Notes: generated by a model from the sequence alone, not told the origin. Numbered from the stretch's first letter, positions 8,944 to 18,175 are shown. The stretch is 64,000 nucleotides of DNA from Roseburia sp. 1XD42-34 (GCF_009917385.1 NZ_QWLJ01000002.1:124001-188000); one strand, 5' to 3'. Numbers and translations: made by a program.

Positions 8944-9827
8944 GAAATAGTAACTTCAGATTATGCCCCCCGCCATACAGGAAAGAACAGAAACTTCCGG
9001 TACGTTACCACCGAAAGCATAACTAAACTATTCATTCAAAAGGTGAATGCTGGAAATAGGCTGGAAATAAGCTAGACTAAAGCGAAAGGAAAAGAATCGG
9101 TAAGTCCCTCCATTGCATTAGCGATGGAGCTACCCAGCCGCTAGCGGAAAGTAAAGTACTCTTGAAGGCGAGGTGCTGGTCATACCAGCCACCAATTCTA
9201 GATAGTTCTGATTTCACTTTGATAAAGTCTTTTGCACCAGCCATTTCCATTATTTAACCTGGTTTTGTCTCCAATCTACAAAGCTATAAAATCAACTAGC
9301 TAAAGAAATGGAAATATATTTCAAAGCTGTTTCTCCTTGAACAGTCATATTATAGAGCCGCGATTTTACACTTAACTTTTACAAGGAAGACCAATTTTAG
9401 TTAATACGCTTACTTCGCCTTTCCCACTCCATTCGCTCTACTTCATATAAAACTCAAGTAGAACGAAAATTTAGTAGGTAGAAACGAGCTTTTGTTTTGG
9501 ATAACTCCATTCAACTATATGTTTTCACTTGCAATCTTTTATATTCGGGGACAATAGTTTCCGAAAATCTGGTCGAGTCATAATATCGTTCCAATGGATT
9601 ATAACTATTCTTTTATTAATGTCAACGAAAGTCCAAGATAAATTGGAATTACAGTTTGTGTTTTCTTAGAAAAATGCCCTATAGAAATGTAAAGGAAATA
9701 GTAAAAATAAAAGGGTGAGTATGTATTACATTTATTGGAATTTTAACACTGCAAATAAAGCTGCCTATGTTATGATTAAAGTACGAAAATATGTAAAAGC
9801 CATTCTAAACTTGGAGGCTATTCCAGC
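8944..9827. other. 884-bp intergenic stretch without a gene
   Basis: No credible reading frame on either strand. Two short hairpins are visible: CTCCAT/ATGGAG around 9109-9130 and GGTGCTGG/CCAGCCACC at 9172-9193. The stretch 9030-9230 has the higher-GC, self-complementary look of the dispersed repeats but does not align with families A or B. A possible -10 (TATGAT, 9771-9776) for psiE has no good -35. Confidence 0.4.
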
Positions 9828-10277
9828 ATGAAAAAATTAAAAACTGTCTACGCGAAATCACTTTACATGTTTCCTTATCTATTACAGGTTGTTTTGAATG
9901 TGTCACTAATCATCCTCGCTATTATTCTAGCGGTATTACTCGTTAAAGAACTTATTTTATTTGGAACGATATTGCTGGAAGGAAATACAAATGATTATCA
10001 ATTATTTTTGGCAAATATACTATTATTTTTCTTGTATTTTGAATTTGTTGCTATGATTGTAAAATACTTTAAAGAAAATTATCATTTCCCATTGCGCTAT
10101 TTTTTGTATATTGGCATAACGGCAATGATTCGTTTGATCATTGTTGAACATGATAATGCAATGGATACGTTGTTTTATTCGCTAGTTATTTTAATTCTAA
10201 TTATCGGCTATTTTATCATGAATTTAACACCTCGAGAACGACCTGAAAGCAAATGGTTTTTCCAAAAAAAATCATGA
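9828..10277 (+). CDS. psiE: PsiE-family membrane protein
   Basis: Integral membrane protein of 149 residues with four hydrophobic segments and the family-like [19 protein letters not shown] block between the second and third. It matches phosphate-starvation-inducible PsiE in length and layout. The molecular function of PsiE is not established. Start chosen from TTGGAGG upstream of the ATG at 9828. It stands alone; no Pho box was recognised. Confidence 0.82.
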   Translation: MKKLKTVYAKSLYMFPYLLQVVLNVSLIILAIILAVLLVKELILFGTILLEGNTNDYQLFLANILLFFLYFEFVAMIVKYFKENYHFPLRYFLYIGITAMIRLIIVEHDNAMDTLFYSLVILILIIGYFIMNLTPRERPESKWFFQKKS

Positions 10278-10340
10278 TCTTTCAAGTATTATAGTATGGA
10301 TAAAGCAGCGCGTCTTGGACAAATAGGCGGGATAAAAGAA

Positions 10341-10365
10341 GACTGGCAAACATAATCTGCCAGTC
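10341..10365 (-). terminator. terminator after the small envelope genes
   Basis: GACTGGCA (10341-10348) pairs with TGCCAGTC (10358-10365). On the minus strand the stem is followed by TTCTTTTAT. It lies five bases past the stop codon of the 44-residue membrane protein. Confidence 0.75.
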
Positions 10366-10369
10366 CCTA

Positions 10370-10504
10370 TTAGTTGTTGTTCTTATCGTGATTTTTTAAA
10401 GCTAATTTGGTTGCATAATATACAACAACACCTATGACAAGTAGGTTAATGATCCAGCCTAGAAATCCAAATCCTGCAAAATGAAGACCGTAGCCATTCA
10501 TCAT
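10370..10504 (-). CDS. small single-helix membrane protein (44 aa)
   Basis: Short gene starting MMNGYGLHFAGFGFLGW, followed by a hydrophobic helix (residues about 14-33) and a basic tail ending KNHDKNNN. The AGAGGTG ribosome site is about eight bases upstream of the ATG. The glycine/aromatic-rich start and single helix resemble the small membrane proteins often found with metal-responsive two-component systems. It follows the secreted 81-residue protein by 17 bases and shares its terminator, so the two are probably co-transcribed. No specific function can be assigned. Confidence 0.7.
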   Translation of the reverse strand: MMNGYGLHFAGFGFLGWIINLLVIGVVVYYATKLALKNHDKNNN

Positions 10505-10521
10505 GCCTATTCACCTCTTAA

Positions 10522-10767
10522 CTATTCATTATTTCGGTCAAATTCATTTCCTCTATGGGGACCTTTTTCAAAGTTTCCGTTGCCGTGGCAAAAATTATAC
10601 ATTGCTTCATAGTCTTCATCAGAGAAGTTTGGATGCATTTCTTCCATAAATGGTTTCATATCATTATAAAATCCTTTATTATTATCATTGCTATCGGCAA
10701 ATGTGTATGTTGCTGCGCCACCTAATATAACTGCCCCTGTTATCGCACCAATAACTAATTTTTTCAT
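10522..10767 (-). CDS. small exported Met/His-containing protein (81 aa)
   Basis: MKKLVIGAITGAVILGGAATYTFADS is a typical signal peptide with a likely cleavage site after TFA. The mature part of about 56 residues is acidic with scattered candidate metal ligands (MKPFMEEMHP, MYNFCHGNGN, GPHRGN). Family unknown to me. It is transcribed divergently from a two-component system, and an 11-bp-spaced direct repeat lies upstream of its promoter. I infer that it is an envelope-stress or metal-response product of that system. Confidence 0.72.
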   Translation of the reverse strand: MKKLVIGAITGAVILGGAATYTFADSNDNNKGFYNDMKPFMEEMHPNFSDEDYEAMYNFCHGNGNFEKGPHRGNEFDRNNE

Positions 10768-10797
10768 TATGTCCAGCTCCTTTCTTTGATTATCTCT

Positions 10798-10851
10798 ATC
10801 ATAACGAATGTATTTGTGATTTTTATGGAGAACTTATGAAGAAGTTGTGAA
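10798..10851 (-). promoter_or_regulatory. promoter with phased direct repeat for an OmpR-type activator
   Basis: On the minus strand TATGAT (10798-10803) is a -10 with no recognisable -35. Further upstream are TTCATAA (10834-10840) and TTCACAA (10845-10851), a direct repeat with an 11-base period, placed at about -43 to -60. This is the geometry of OmpR/PhoB-family activator sites, and the divergent gene encodes such a regulator. No direct evidence of binding. Confidence 0.5.
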
Positions 10852-11091
10852 GATGTGTGTTTCAAAGGGAAGCGCATGATATGATTAGAAATAGCAAACG
10901 ATAAAGCAAACGGACTTTATTTACCGTGATATAGATCCCGGATGAGGATCGGTTGTTTGAAGTAAGCCGCTTTCCTCAAATTCTAATGACGAAAACATGA
11001 AAAGCTGTATACACAATTTAATAGGGGAACTTTCATTAAGTGCTTGCATCCCCAATCAGTAGGATTCAAGAAGTAAGAGGGGGAAAAAGAT

Positions 11092-11808
11092 ATGACAAAG
11101 CTGCTAATAGTAGACGATGAAGAGATCATTCGTGAAGTATTACAAGCCTATTTTGAAAAAGAGGGGTGGGACATCCTATTTGCGGAAAATGGTCTAGAGG
11201 CATTGAAACAAATTAAAGATGGAAAGCCGGATATTATTATTCTTGATTTGATGTTACCGGATATTTCTGGGGAGGAAGTCTGCAGGTTAACAAGAAAAGA
11301 CAGCGATGTTCCTATTATAATGCTGACTGCAAAATCAGCAGAGGACGATGTTATCAATGGTATTGTAATCGGAGCAGATGATTATGTTACCAAACCGTTT
11401 AGCCCGCGGGAAGTAGTAGTAAGGGCAAAAGGTTTACTCCGCCGTGTTTCTAAAACAAAGAAAAAAGATTTGTTCAGCTTCAACCATCAGGAATTAATGA
11501 TTGATCATTTAAAAAAGGAAGTAACATTCGCTGGAGAGATTGTATCTTTGACACCGAATGAATATAAGCTGTTAGTAACGATGGCGAGTTACCCTGGAAG
11601 AGTTTACAGCAGAGGGGATTTGCTCGTAAAAATTCAAGAAGATGAGACTCTCTTTTTTGAAGGTTATGAGCGAAGTATTGATACACATATTAAAAATTTG
11701 CGAAAAAAAGTGGAGTATGATTCAAGAAATCCAAATTATATTTTAACGGTCTTTGGGATGGGCTACAAGTTTGGAGGCAAGCCGGATGAAATGGACACTA
11801 CGTACTAA
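11092..11808 (+). CDS. OmpR/PhoB-family response regulator
   Basis: DNA-binding response regulator of 238 residues. The receiver domain (1-120) has the acidic pocket VDDEE, the phosphoacceptor D52 in LDLMLPD, T/K positions in MLTAKS and YVTKPF. A winged-helix domain (about 130-232) ends YILTVFGMGYKF. The downstream kinase gene begins 23 bases before its stop, behind a GGAGG site inside this gene, giving tight stoichiometric coupling. The stimulus is not shown directly; the divergent exported genes are probable targets. Confidence 0.93.
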   Translation: MTKLLIVDDEEIIREVLQAYFEKEGWDILFAENGLEALKQIKDGKPDIIILDLMLPDISGEEVCRLTRKDSDVPIIMLTAKSAEDDVINGIVIGADDYVTKPFSPREVVVRAKGLLRRVSKTKKKDLFSFNHQELMIDHLKKEVTFAGEIVSLTPNEYKLLVTMASYPGRVYSRGDLLVKIQEDETLFFEGYERSIDTHIKNLRKKVEYDSRNPNYILTVFGMGYKFGGKPDEMDTTY

Positions 11809-13156
11809 AATTTTTGTTTATTTATTAATTGTTTCCTTATGTGGTGTCTTTTTGACTAGTTTTTCCATATTTTTTGGAGTAGAGAATCAGTTCTCTAATT
11901 ACTTGGAAGTAAGTAGGAAGGAAAAAACATCATTCATTGAAGAAGAAATCATACAAACGTATAAACAAACAGGTCGTTTAATAAGTGAACAGGCAAATAG
12001 CATGCTGCATGATCAAGCCATGACGGAAAATCTGTATTATACATTATATGATCGATCAGGAAATGTAGTAGCTGATACAACTAGGATGCAACGAATGATG
12101 CGTGGGATGGGGATGCACCAGCGAACGGAAACGGCAGACTACGAATCCAGTTCCCATACGATAAATGTAAATGGAAAAAAAATAGGCACAATGGAAGTCG
12201 TTTATCCTGTAGAACTTGTTGGTGAAGATTTTACTTTTTTGAAGTCGATTCAGCAAAATATTTTTATTGCGGTTATTGTGATTTTAGTGTTATCCATCTT
12301 ATTTAGTTTCTTATTCTCAAGAAGATTAAGTGCTGGTTTTATGCACTTATCAACAGCTGTACAGGAATTAAAAAAGCATAAGCGGGTAAATGTACCTGTA
12401 GAAGATTTAAGTATTGAAATGAAGCAACTCGGCGAGTCGTTTAATGAACTCGCCAATTCTTTGACAAAAGAAGAAAAGTTAAGGAAACAATTCACAGCTG
12501 ATTTTGCTCATGAACTCAGAACGCCATTAGCAACGTTACGAAGTCAATTGGAAGCATATCAAGATGGGATATGGGAGCCTACTCCTGAACGATTGCAAAA
12601 AAGTCATCATGAATTAATGCGTTTAGTCCGACTTGTAAATGAATTGGAAACATTGATTGCTGTAGAAAATCCGCAGAAAAAATTAAATTTTTCTACTTTG
12701 GAGGCAGGCAAAATCATTAGCTTGCTAGAAGATCAATTTCGGCCATCTTTTCAAAAAAAAAGGGTTACGCTACAGGCTAATCTACCGTTTAAAAAGACGC
12801 ATTTTATGGCAGATCAGGATCGTGTTATACAAATTTTGACAAATCTGATCAACAATGCATTACAGTATACCCCAGAAGGAAAAACAGTAGCGATTTTTAT
12901 GGAAGACAAAGAGGAATCCATCTGTTTCATTGTAAAAGATGAGGGAATAGGCATAAAGAAAGAGGATATTCCATTTTTATTTGAACGATTTTATCGAGGA
13001 GATAAATCCCGAGCAACAAAGACAGGTGGTATAGGCATTGGATTATCTATTGTTAAGGCGTTGGTTGATGCACATCATGCAACTATTGATTACGATAGTG
13101 AGGTTGGAGAAGGAACAACTGTTAAAGTTTGCTTTCCCAAAAAAAGAGATTCTTAA
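11786..13156 (+). CDS. membrane sensor histidine kinase
   Basis: Partner kinase, 456 residues from the ATG at 11786, which sits nine bases after GGAGG; an upstream in-frame ATG at 11753 lacks a site. Order: helix 1 (8-31), extracellular sensor (32-155), helix 2 (157-178), HAMP (180-232), HisKA with H242 in FAHELRTP, and HATPase with N box NLINNALQYTP, DEGIGI, the F box and GIGIGLSIVK. The sensor contains the unusual cluster MQRMMRGMGMHQ (101-112), five methionines and a histidine, reminiscent of Cu(I)/Ag(I)-binding Met motifs. That reading is inference. Confidence 0.93.
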   Translation: MKWTLRTKIFVYLLIVSLCGVFLTSFSIFFGVENQFSNYLEVSRKEKTSFIEEEIIQTYKQTGRLISEQANSMLHDQAMTENLYYTLYDRSGNVVADTTRMQRMMRGMGMHQRTETADYESSSHTINVNGKKIGTMEVVYPVELVGEDFTFLKSIQQNIFIAVIVILVLSILFSFLFSRRLSAGFMHLSTAVQELKKHKRVNVPVEDLSIEMKQLGESFNELANSLTKEEKLRKQFTADFAHELRTPLATLRSQLEAYQDGIWEPTPERLQKSHHELMRLVRLVNELETLIAVENPQKKLNFSTLEAGKIISLLEDQFRPSFQKKRVTLQANLPFKKTHFMADQDRVIQILTNLINNALQYTPEGKTVAIFMEDKEESICFIVKDEGIGIKKEDIPFLFERFYRGDKSRATKTGGIGIGLSIVKALVDAHHATIDYDSEVGEGTTVKVCFPKKRDS

Positions 13157-13163
13157 AGAGGTT

Positions 13164-13402
13164 GTTTAAAAAGTGCACTAAAAATGACACATCGCATTTC
13201 TTCGATAACTTGTTTCTCTGTTGCTTGGAAAGGGATCCCCCTTTTCCTTCTACATAAGAATGCGTTTCCTTTAGGATTCATGATCTCCTACTAAAACTGC
13301 CAAACGTCTTGTGACGGGCGTAGAAGTCCAAGCCCGTTACTCGAAACTTCACCGCCTTGAACTTCTTGTTCCTTTTTTCACCTTTTTGAACACGCACTAA
13401 AA
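13164..13402. repeat. putative mobile-type repeat (family C)
   Basis: Non-coding segment with near-inverted ends GTTTAAAAAG (13164-13173) and CTTTTTGAAC (13382-13391). The 9-bp direct repeat GCACTAAAA occurs at both edges (13175-13183 and 13394-13402). From memory, similar segments with a GAACTTCTTGTTCC block recur between genes in Oceanobacillus/Virgibacillus genomes. Only one copy is seen here, so MITE status is inference. Confidence 0.4.
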
Positions 13403-13572
13403 GGTCATTTTCTATAACTTCGTGGAGCTTGAAAATAATGCTAAAGAATGGTGGAATAAACGAGGATGCTTCTTGTTTTTATCAATGGAATGTTAGGGGA
13501 AAGTGAAACGATTTGCGTTCGCTTTACGTAATGTATGTATAAACTTATCAATGATATAGGGAGGTATTTGGA

Positions 13573-13971
13573 ATGAATCGAACAATTGAAAAGATTTTAG
13601 GCATTGTAGGATTCATCATGGATGGAGCTTTAGCCATTTTAGGAATCGTAGTAATTTTAATTATCAACAGTAGCGTTGGTTTGTTTGAAGGTACAATTGA
13701 TCCTGCTGAATATGGTTTTTTCGATGATTTTGTATCTATTTTTTCTGTTTTTATTTGGATACCAATTATTGGCTGTATTATCAGCTTTGCTTTGGGGTTA
13801 ATCGGGGTATTAAATATTAAACGAAATCCTAAAACTGCTGGTGGATTTTTTATTGCCGCTGCAGTTCTAAGTGGTTGGCTCTTGTTATCAGGTATTTTAT
13901 TTCAATCGCTATTATATCTCGCAGCAGCAATTATGTGTTTTGTAAGAAAGCCAGAAGAAAAGGCAATATAA
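13573..13971 (+). CDS. DUF4064-type four-helix membrane protein
   Basis: Membrane protein of 132 residues with four hydrophobic segments. It opens MNRTIEKILGIVGFI and has the KRNPKTAGGFFIAAA loop typical of DUF4064 proteins of Firmicutes, which are of unknown function. AGGGAGG precedes the ATG by eight bases. Monocistronic as far as visible. Confidence 0.8.
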   Translation: MNRTIEKILGIVGFIMDGALAILGIVVILIINSSVGLFEGTIDPAEYGFFDDFVSIFSVFIWIPIIGCIISFALGLIGVLNIKRNPKTAGGFFIAAAVLSGWLLLSGILFQSLLYLAAAIMCFVRKPEEKAI

Positions 13972-14334
13972 ATCAAATACATCACTTCGTTTCAAGCAAC
14001 TTGAAAACCATTTATCCTTATATAGAAAAAGGAATGAACGGCAGATAGTGGGTAAAGTCATCCGCCGATGATATACCCACTAATCATAGTATGCATCGTG
14101 TACCTAGAATGCTTCCAAAACGGGGAAAATACAACTTTTCCTCGCTTGCTTCGGGTAAGCTTACTAGGCATAAGCATTTTCTAGAAAATGACACCAATGA
14201 AGAAAAAAACAGAGCAAGTTGTTTTTTAACTCAAGTATATGTTACGCCAAACATCTCATTACGGTATTTGAAAATGCTACTCATTCAGCAGTACAGTATT
14301 AAAATCGTTGAGTAGTTAAATTAGATACATTGAA
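13972..14334. other. intergenic stretch with two palindromes
   Basis: Contains a strong hairpin, AGTGGGTA (14047-14054) with TACCCACT (14074-14081) around an inner TCATC/GATGA stem. A 16-bp perfect palindrome, CATTTTCTAGAAAATG, is at 14175-14190. The first may end the DUF4064 transcript, though no U-tract follows. A 74-codon open frame here has no ribosome site or family resemblance and is not called. Confidence 0.4.
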
Positions 14335-14943
14335 CTATTTTGTAGGGTAAGCATATATAACATAACGGTCAGGAGCATCACCAATATAGGAAAATGGATA
14401 ACAAGTTGACACGGTTAATACTTCGTCCTTACGGTCTGGATCAATGACAGTTGTGTCATCTGCAGCAACAATTTTATGATCTTGCATGGTATAGATGAAT
14501 GTTCCGTGTTCCATTTTAACATGGAACTCATCGCCATCTTGTAATTTATCGAATTCTCGAAAAACAGTATCGCGATGACCAGATAATAAAATTTGTTTGT
14601 TTTCCCCGGGAAAACCTGTACCAGTATAATGTCCTACGCCTTGAGCAAGCTCTTCTTCATTCGCACCTTCAATAATCGGGATCTCTCGGTCCAGTTTTGG
14701 AATGGATAAGACTCCGATTGTATCTCCTTGTTTGATTTCATCATAATTAAATTTTTCGACATCTTCGACTTCAGAAATTATTTTATTAGAAACAAATGAT
14801 TCCGCTTCATCCATCCGTTCATTTTCCAATGCTTTTGAGTTATATAATTGAAATCCGCCATAACTAAGAATAGCTATTCCACACACTATTAAAATGATTG
14901 ATAATGCTCTTAGCACATCCATCCACCTCAACCCATTAATCAT
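14335..14943 (-). CDS. class D sortase
   Basis: Membrane-anchored transpeptidase of 202 residues that cleaves LPxT-type sorting signals and attaches proteins to peptidoglycan. One N-terminal helix (about 11-33) is followed by the sortase beta barrel with H123 (LSGHRDT), C181 (LTVSTCYPF) and R193 (DRYVIYA), the complete catalytic set. The short barrel with TxSTC and GTGFPGE matches class D. The start is uncertain: a GTG nine codons in (VLRALSII) has a better-spaced GAGGTGG site. A likely substrate, ending in LPNTA, is encoded at 57916-63975. Confidence 0.9.
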   Translation of the reverse strand: MINGLRWMDVLRALSIILIVCGIAILSYGGFQLYNSKALENERMDEAESFVSNKIISEVEDVEKFNYDEIKQGDTIGVLSIPKLDREIPIIEGANEEELAQGVGHYTGTGFPGENKQILLSGHRDTVFREFDKLQDGDEFHVKMEHGTFIYTMQDHKIVAADDTTVIDPDRKDEVLTVSTCYPFSYIGDAPDRYVIYAYPTK

Positions 14944-15192
14944 ATTCGCTATAAATCCTTTACTAGCCGGAAAAATCTATTTCTTAAACGTCATTACCTT
15001 AAGCATATAGTATCTTTAATACGTTCGTAAAGTATCATCTGTTTTATATAGCACTCATTGGTTACGAGTTATAACTAATTTGTTGGTAGACTCTTTTTTT
15101 GGAATAGTCATCTGAAATGGTGTGAAAAAGTGACATATTGAACACCAACTAGATAAAGACTGAACTTTAGATTCACCTCATAAACATAATTA

Positions 15193-16383
15193 CTAAACAA
15201 AGCTGCTGTCTGTTGTGGCTATAAATAAATTGCTGGTTTGTAACCTTTGGACAGCTTTTGTTAATACTTCTTCTGGCTGGACTAAACCGATCCGAACGTA
15301 ACCTTCTCCTGCAGGACCAAAAGCATTCCCAGGAACTACGACAATTCCTGCTTCATCCATTAATTGATAAGTGAACTCAGTAGACGTATATGATTTCGGC
15401 ACTTTTGCCCAAATAAACATGGAGGCTTTCGGTGGAGCAACTTTCCACCCGGCTTCATGAAGGCCTGAAACTAACAGATCTCTACGTGCTTTATAGACGG
15501 ATCTTAATGTCTGTGTGAATGCAGTAGCATTTTCTAATGCACGGATAGCTGTTTTTTGAATGGGCAAAAAAACTCCAAAATCCAGATTAGATTTTAACTG
15601 TTTTAGTCCATCAACGATGGCTTCATTTCCTACAATATACCCTATTCTGCATCCTGCTAAATTAAAGCTCTTAGAGAAGGAATTAAACTCTACCCCAACT
15701 TCTTTCGCACCTTCGATAGAAAGGAAGCTAATTGGCTTTTCGTCATAATAAAGCTCGGAATATGCAAAATCATGAAGAACCGCAATGTTATATTTTTTAG
15801 CAACTGTCACTACTTTTTCGAAAAATTCTTTCGTGGCTAGAGCAGGTACAGGATTTCCCGGGAAATTAAGAATCATCATTTTAGATTTTTGCAATATTTC
15901 TCTTGGAATAGTATCGAGATCTGGAAGAAAATGATTTTCTTCTTTTAGGGGCATGAAATAAGGCTCTGCCTCAGCTAATGCAATCCCTGTATGATATGCT
16001 GTATAGCCTGGGTCAGGTAAAAGTATAGTATCCCCGGGATTAGTTAGCACCATGGGCAAATGGACAAGACCGTCTTGAGATCCCATTACCATAAGTGCTT
16101 CCTGCTTTGATTTAACAGGTACGTTGTATTGCCTACCATAAAATGTGGCGATTGCTTGGTGTAAATCATCTATACCAGTTAATGTATAACCATATTGTTT
16201 AGGATCTTGCACCTGTTTTGTCAATTCGTCTATTACAAATTGAGCTGGTGGAAGATCAGGGCTTCCCACACTAAGGTCGATCATATCCACTCCTTCACTC
16301 ATTTTTTCCTTTTTATAACTAGAAAGTTCATTAAAAATAGATGTTTGAAAAAGTTTCATTTTGTCAGCTAGGTTTATATTCAT
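15193..16383 (-). CDS. class I/II PLP aminotransferase, LL-diaminopimelate aminotransferase-like
   Basis: Cytoplasmic fold-type I aminotransferase of 396 residues. The PLP lysine lies in FNSFSKSFNLAGCRIGY, the substrate-arginine region in GYVRIGLV, and MILNFPGNPVPA is the family NxPxNP-like segment with an unusual NFPGNPVPA. Such proteins are annotated as LL-DAP or aspartate aminotransferases; the substrate cannot be fixed from sequence. Diaminopimelate would connect with dapA at 35470, but bacilli generally make DAP by the acetylase route. GAGGTGG precedes the ATG. Confidence 0.82.
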   Translation of the reverse strand: MNINLADKMKLFQTSIFNELSSYKKEKMSEGVDMIDLSVGSPDLPPAQFVIDELTKQVQDPKQYGYTLTGIDDLHQAIATFYGRQYNVPVKSKQEALMVMGSQDGLVHLPMVLTNPGDTILLPDPGYTAYHTGIALAEAEPYFMPLKEENHFLPDLDTIPREILQKSKMMILNFPGNPVPALATKEFFEKVVTVAKKYNIAVLHDFAYSELYYDEKPISFLSIEGAKEVGVEFNSFSKSFNLAGCRIGYIVGNEAIVDGLKQLKSNLDFGVFLPIQKTAIRALENATAFTQTLRSVYKARRDLLVSGLHEAGWKVAPPKASMFIWAKVPKSYTSTEFTYQLMDEAGIVVVPGNAFGPAGEGYVRIGLVQPEEVLTKAVQRLQTSNLFIATTDSSFV

Positions 16384-16429
16384 CTGTTACCACCTCATCG
16401 TTGTGAATCCTTATACTGAAATTAGTATG

Positions 16430-16438
16430 ATTATACCA
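16430..16438 (-). promoter_or_regulatory. extended -10 promoter of the aminotransferase gene
   Basis: Minus-strand TGGTATAAT, an extended -10 about 45 bases before the ATG. No good -35 is needed for this class. Confidence 0.55.
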
Positions 16439-16748
16439 CTATCATCAATAGAATGGTGCGTGGAACTAAAAATTTTCAAAAAGAATTTTTAATTTTATAT
16501 CTGTAGCTACTTATATGTATAGTAAAGATAAGGGTGAAATTTAGCCACCAAGTTAAATTTACTATTTTGTTCCCGAGCAAGCTTATAAAATTGTCGCCAC
16601 ATATGCTACAGACTAAAATAACCAAACTAAGACAATAGGAGCGATTTCTTCATGTATTGTCTACCACAAGCCGTGGGATAAATGAAGAACCCTACTGACG
16701 GAAGATATACTTTATTGAATAATTAATTAAAAAATTTAGAAAATTAAC

Positions 16749-16777
16749 TTGACAGTAAAAATAGGAATAGTTAGAAT
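16749..16777 (+). promoter_or_regulatory. sigma-A promoter of the acyl-CoA cluster
   Basis: A consensus TTGACA (16749-16754) and TAGAAT (16772-16777) with ideal 17-base spacing lie about 30 bases before the TetR start. Autoregulation by the TetR protein is likely but no clear operator dyad was recognised. Confidence 0.75.
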
Positions 16778-16808
16778 AATGGATAAGGTAAGGAGGAAGA
16801 GAGTCGTT

Positions 16809-17417
16809 ATGTCTTTAAAAGAAAGGAAAGTAGCAGAAAAGAAAGAAGAAATAATTCGTATGGCTATACATGTTCTATCTGAAAAAGGGTACCACGGTAC
16901 AACAATGGAGGAAATTGCTACAAATTTATTAATGACAAAGGGTACGGTATATTACTATTTTAAGGATAAGCAAGAGTTGCTTTACCATAGCCAAATCATG
17001 TTATTGAACCGAAGCCTGCAGCAAATACAAGAGGTTAAACAACAGCAGATTCCTGTGGAGGAAAAATTAAAAAAGTCGATTATTGCTCATATTGAATACT
17101 TATTGGAAGAGCGATCAGGGTTCGAACTAATGCTAAAACCTGAACAAATTTTTTCTTCGGAACAATTAGCAGTTATTTTTAAGCTAAGAGATACGTATGG
17201 GGAATTTTTTGATCAAATGATTACAGAAGGAATAGAGGAAAATGTCTTTCATGCAGCAGATGTGAAGGTTGTGCGAAATATTATTTTAGGTGCTATGAAC
17301 TGGGTAACACAATGGTATAAAGAAGATGGTCAAAAAAGCAGGAAAGAGCTAGCAGAGGATATTGCTGTATATTTGCAGCGAATTTTAATAAAACAGGAGG
17401 AGAATAAATGGAAATAG
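16809..17417 (+). CDS. TetR/AcrR-family regulator of the acyl-CoA cluster
   Basis: Transcription factor of 202 residues with an N-terminal helix-turn-helix ([28 protein letters not shown], split here only by position, about residues 29-56) and an all-helical ligand domain. AGGAGG (16791-16796) sets the ATG at 16809; an upstream in-frame start at 16749 is the -35 element itself. It overlaps the SDR gene by 10 bases, so it is the first gene of the catabolic operon. By analogy with FadR/PaaR-type TetR proteins, the effector is probably an acyl-CoA; this is inference. Confidence 0.88.
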   Translation: MSLKERKVAEKKEEIIRMAIHVLSEKGYHGTTMEEIATNLLMTKGTVYYYFKDKQELLYHSQIMLLNRSLQQIQEVKQQQIPVEEKLKKSIIAHIEYLLEERSGFELMLKPEQIFSSEQLAVIFKLRDTYGEFFDQMITEGIEENVFHAADVKVVRNIILGAMNWVTQWYKEDGQKSRKELAEDIAVYLQRILIKQEENKWK

Positions 17418-18175
17418 CAAATAGGGTAGCGGTTGTTACTGGTGGTGCATCTGGTCTTGGTGAAGCTACAGTAAGACAAATTGTAGCAGAAGGCGGGAAG
17501 GTAGCTATTTTTGACGTTGCAAGAGAAAACGGCACTGCATTAGCGGAAGAGCTTGGCAGCCAAGTAGTATTTTACCACGTAGATGTAACCAATGAAGCTA
17601 GTGTGCAGACTGCTTTAGAAAGCACAATAGAACAATTTGAACAAGTTAATATACTTGTTAATTGTGCAGGAATTGGGGTTGCGGAAAAGACAGTTGGTAA
17701 AAAAGGAGTGCATGATTTAACAACGTTTAAAAACGTGATTGAGGTCAATCTCGTTGGAACATTTAATGTCCTTCGCCTTACTGCTGATAAAATGGCTGAA
17801 AATATACCAAATGAAACCAACGAAAGAGGCGTTATTATTAACACAGCTTCAGTAGCAGCATATGAGGGGCAAATCGGTCAAGCAGCATACAGTGCTTCTA
17901 AAGGAGGAATTACGGGAATGACTCTTCCTATTGCTAGAGATCTATCGTCATTGAGAATTCGGGTTATGACGATTGCCCCCGGGTTGTTTGCAACGCCATT
18001 ATTTGCTTCATTACCGGAAGAAGCAAAGGAGGCGTTAGGTAAAATGACACCGTTTCCATCGAGACTAGGTTATCCTGAAGAGTATGCACACCTAGTTAAA
18101 AGTATTATTGAGAATCCAATGCTAAATGGAGAAACCATAAGGATAGATGGGGCGATTCGAATGCAACCGAAATGA
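17408..18175 (+). CDS. SDR-family 3-hydroxyacyl-CoA dehydrogenase (type II)
   Basis: NAD-dependent short-chain dehydrogenase of 255 residues. Visible are the cofactor motif TGGASGLG (12-19), NCAGIG (about 86-91), the catalytic Ser in [12 protein letters not shown] (about 159-163) and PGLFATPLF. The sequence is closest in appearance to type II 3-hydroxyacyl-CoA dehydrogenases (HSD17B10-like), which oxidise 3-hydroxyacyl-CoA in beta-oxidation. That fits between the acyl-CoA dehydrogenase and thiolase genes downstream. No enoyl-CoA hydratase is encoded in the cluster. Confidence 0.87.
   Translation: MEIANRVAVVTGGASGLGEATVRQIVAEGGKVAIFDVARENGTALAEELGSQVVFYHVDVTNEASVQTALESTIEQFEQVNILVNCAGIGVAEKTVGKKGVHDLTTFKNVIEVNLVGTFNVLRLTADKMAENIPNETNERGVIINTASVAAYEGQIGQAAYSASKGGITGMTLPIARDLSSLRIRVMTIAPGLFATPLFASLPEEAKEALGKMTPFPSRLGYPEEYAHLVKSIIENPMLNGETIRIDGAIRMQPK

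Larger units (their letters stand above)
16384..16808. other. divergent intergenic region, faint family A tail
   Basis: Holds the divergent promoters of the aminotransferase and TetR genes. Bases about 16660-16720 (GGGATAAATGAAGAACC, then CTGACGGAAGATATACTTTA) resemble the 3' end of family A repeats, but the rest of the repeat is not recognisable. Confidence 0.35.

Noticed and set aside
14175..14190. 16-bp palindrome as an operator
   Set aside because: AT-rich, not near a recognisable promoter, and expected occasionally in such sequence.
14091..14315. 74-codon open frame in the gap before the sortase
   Set aside because: Covers palindromic non-coding sequence, lacks a ribosome site and resembles no family.
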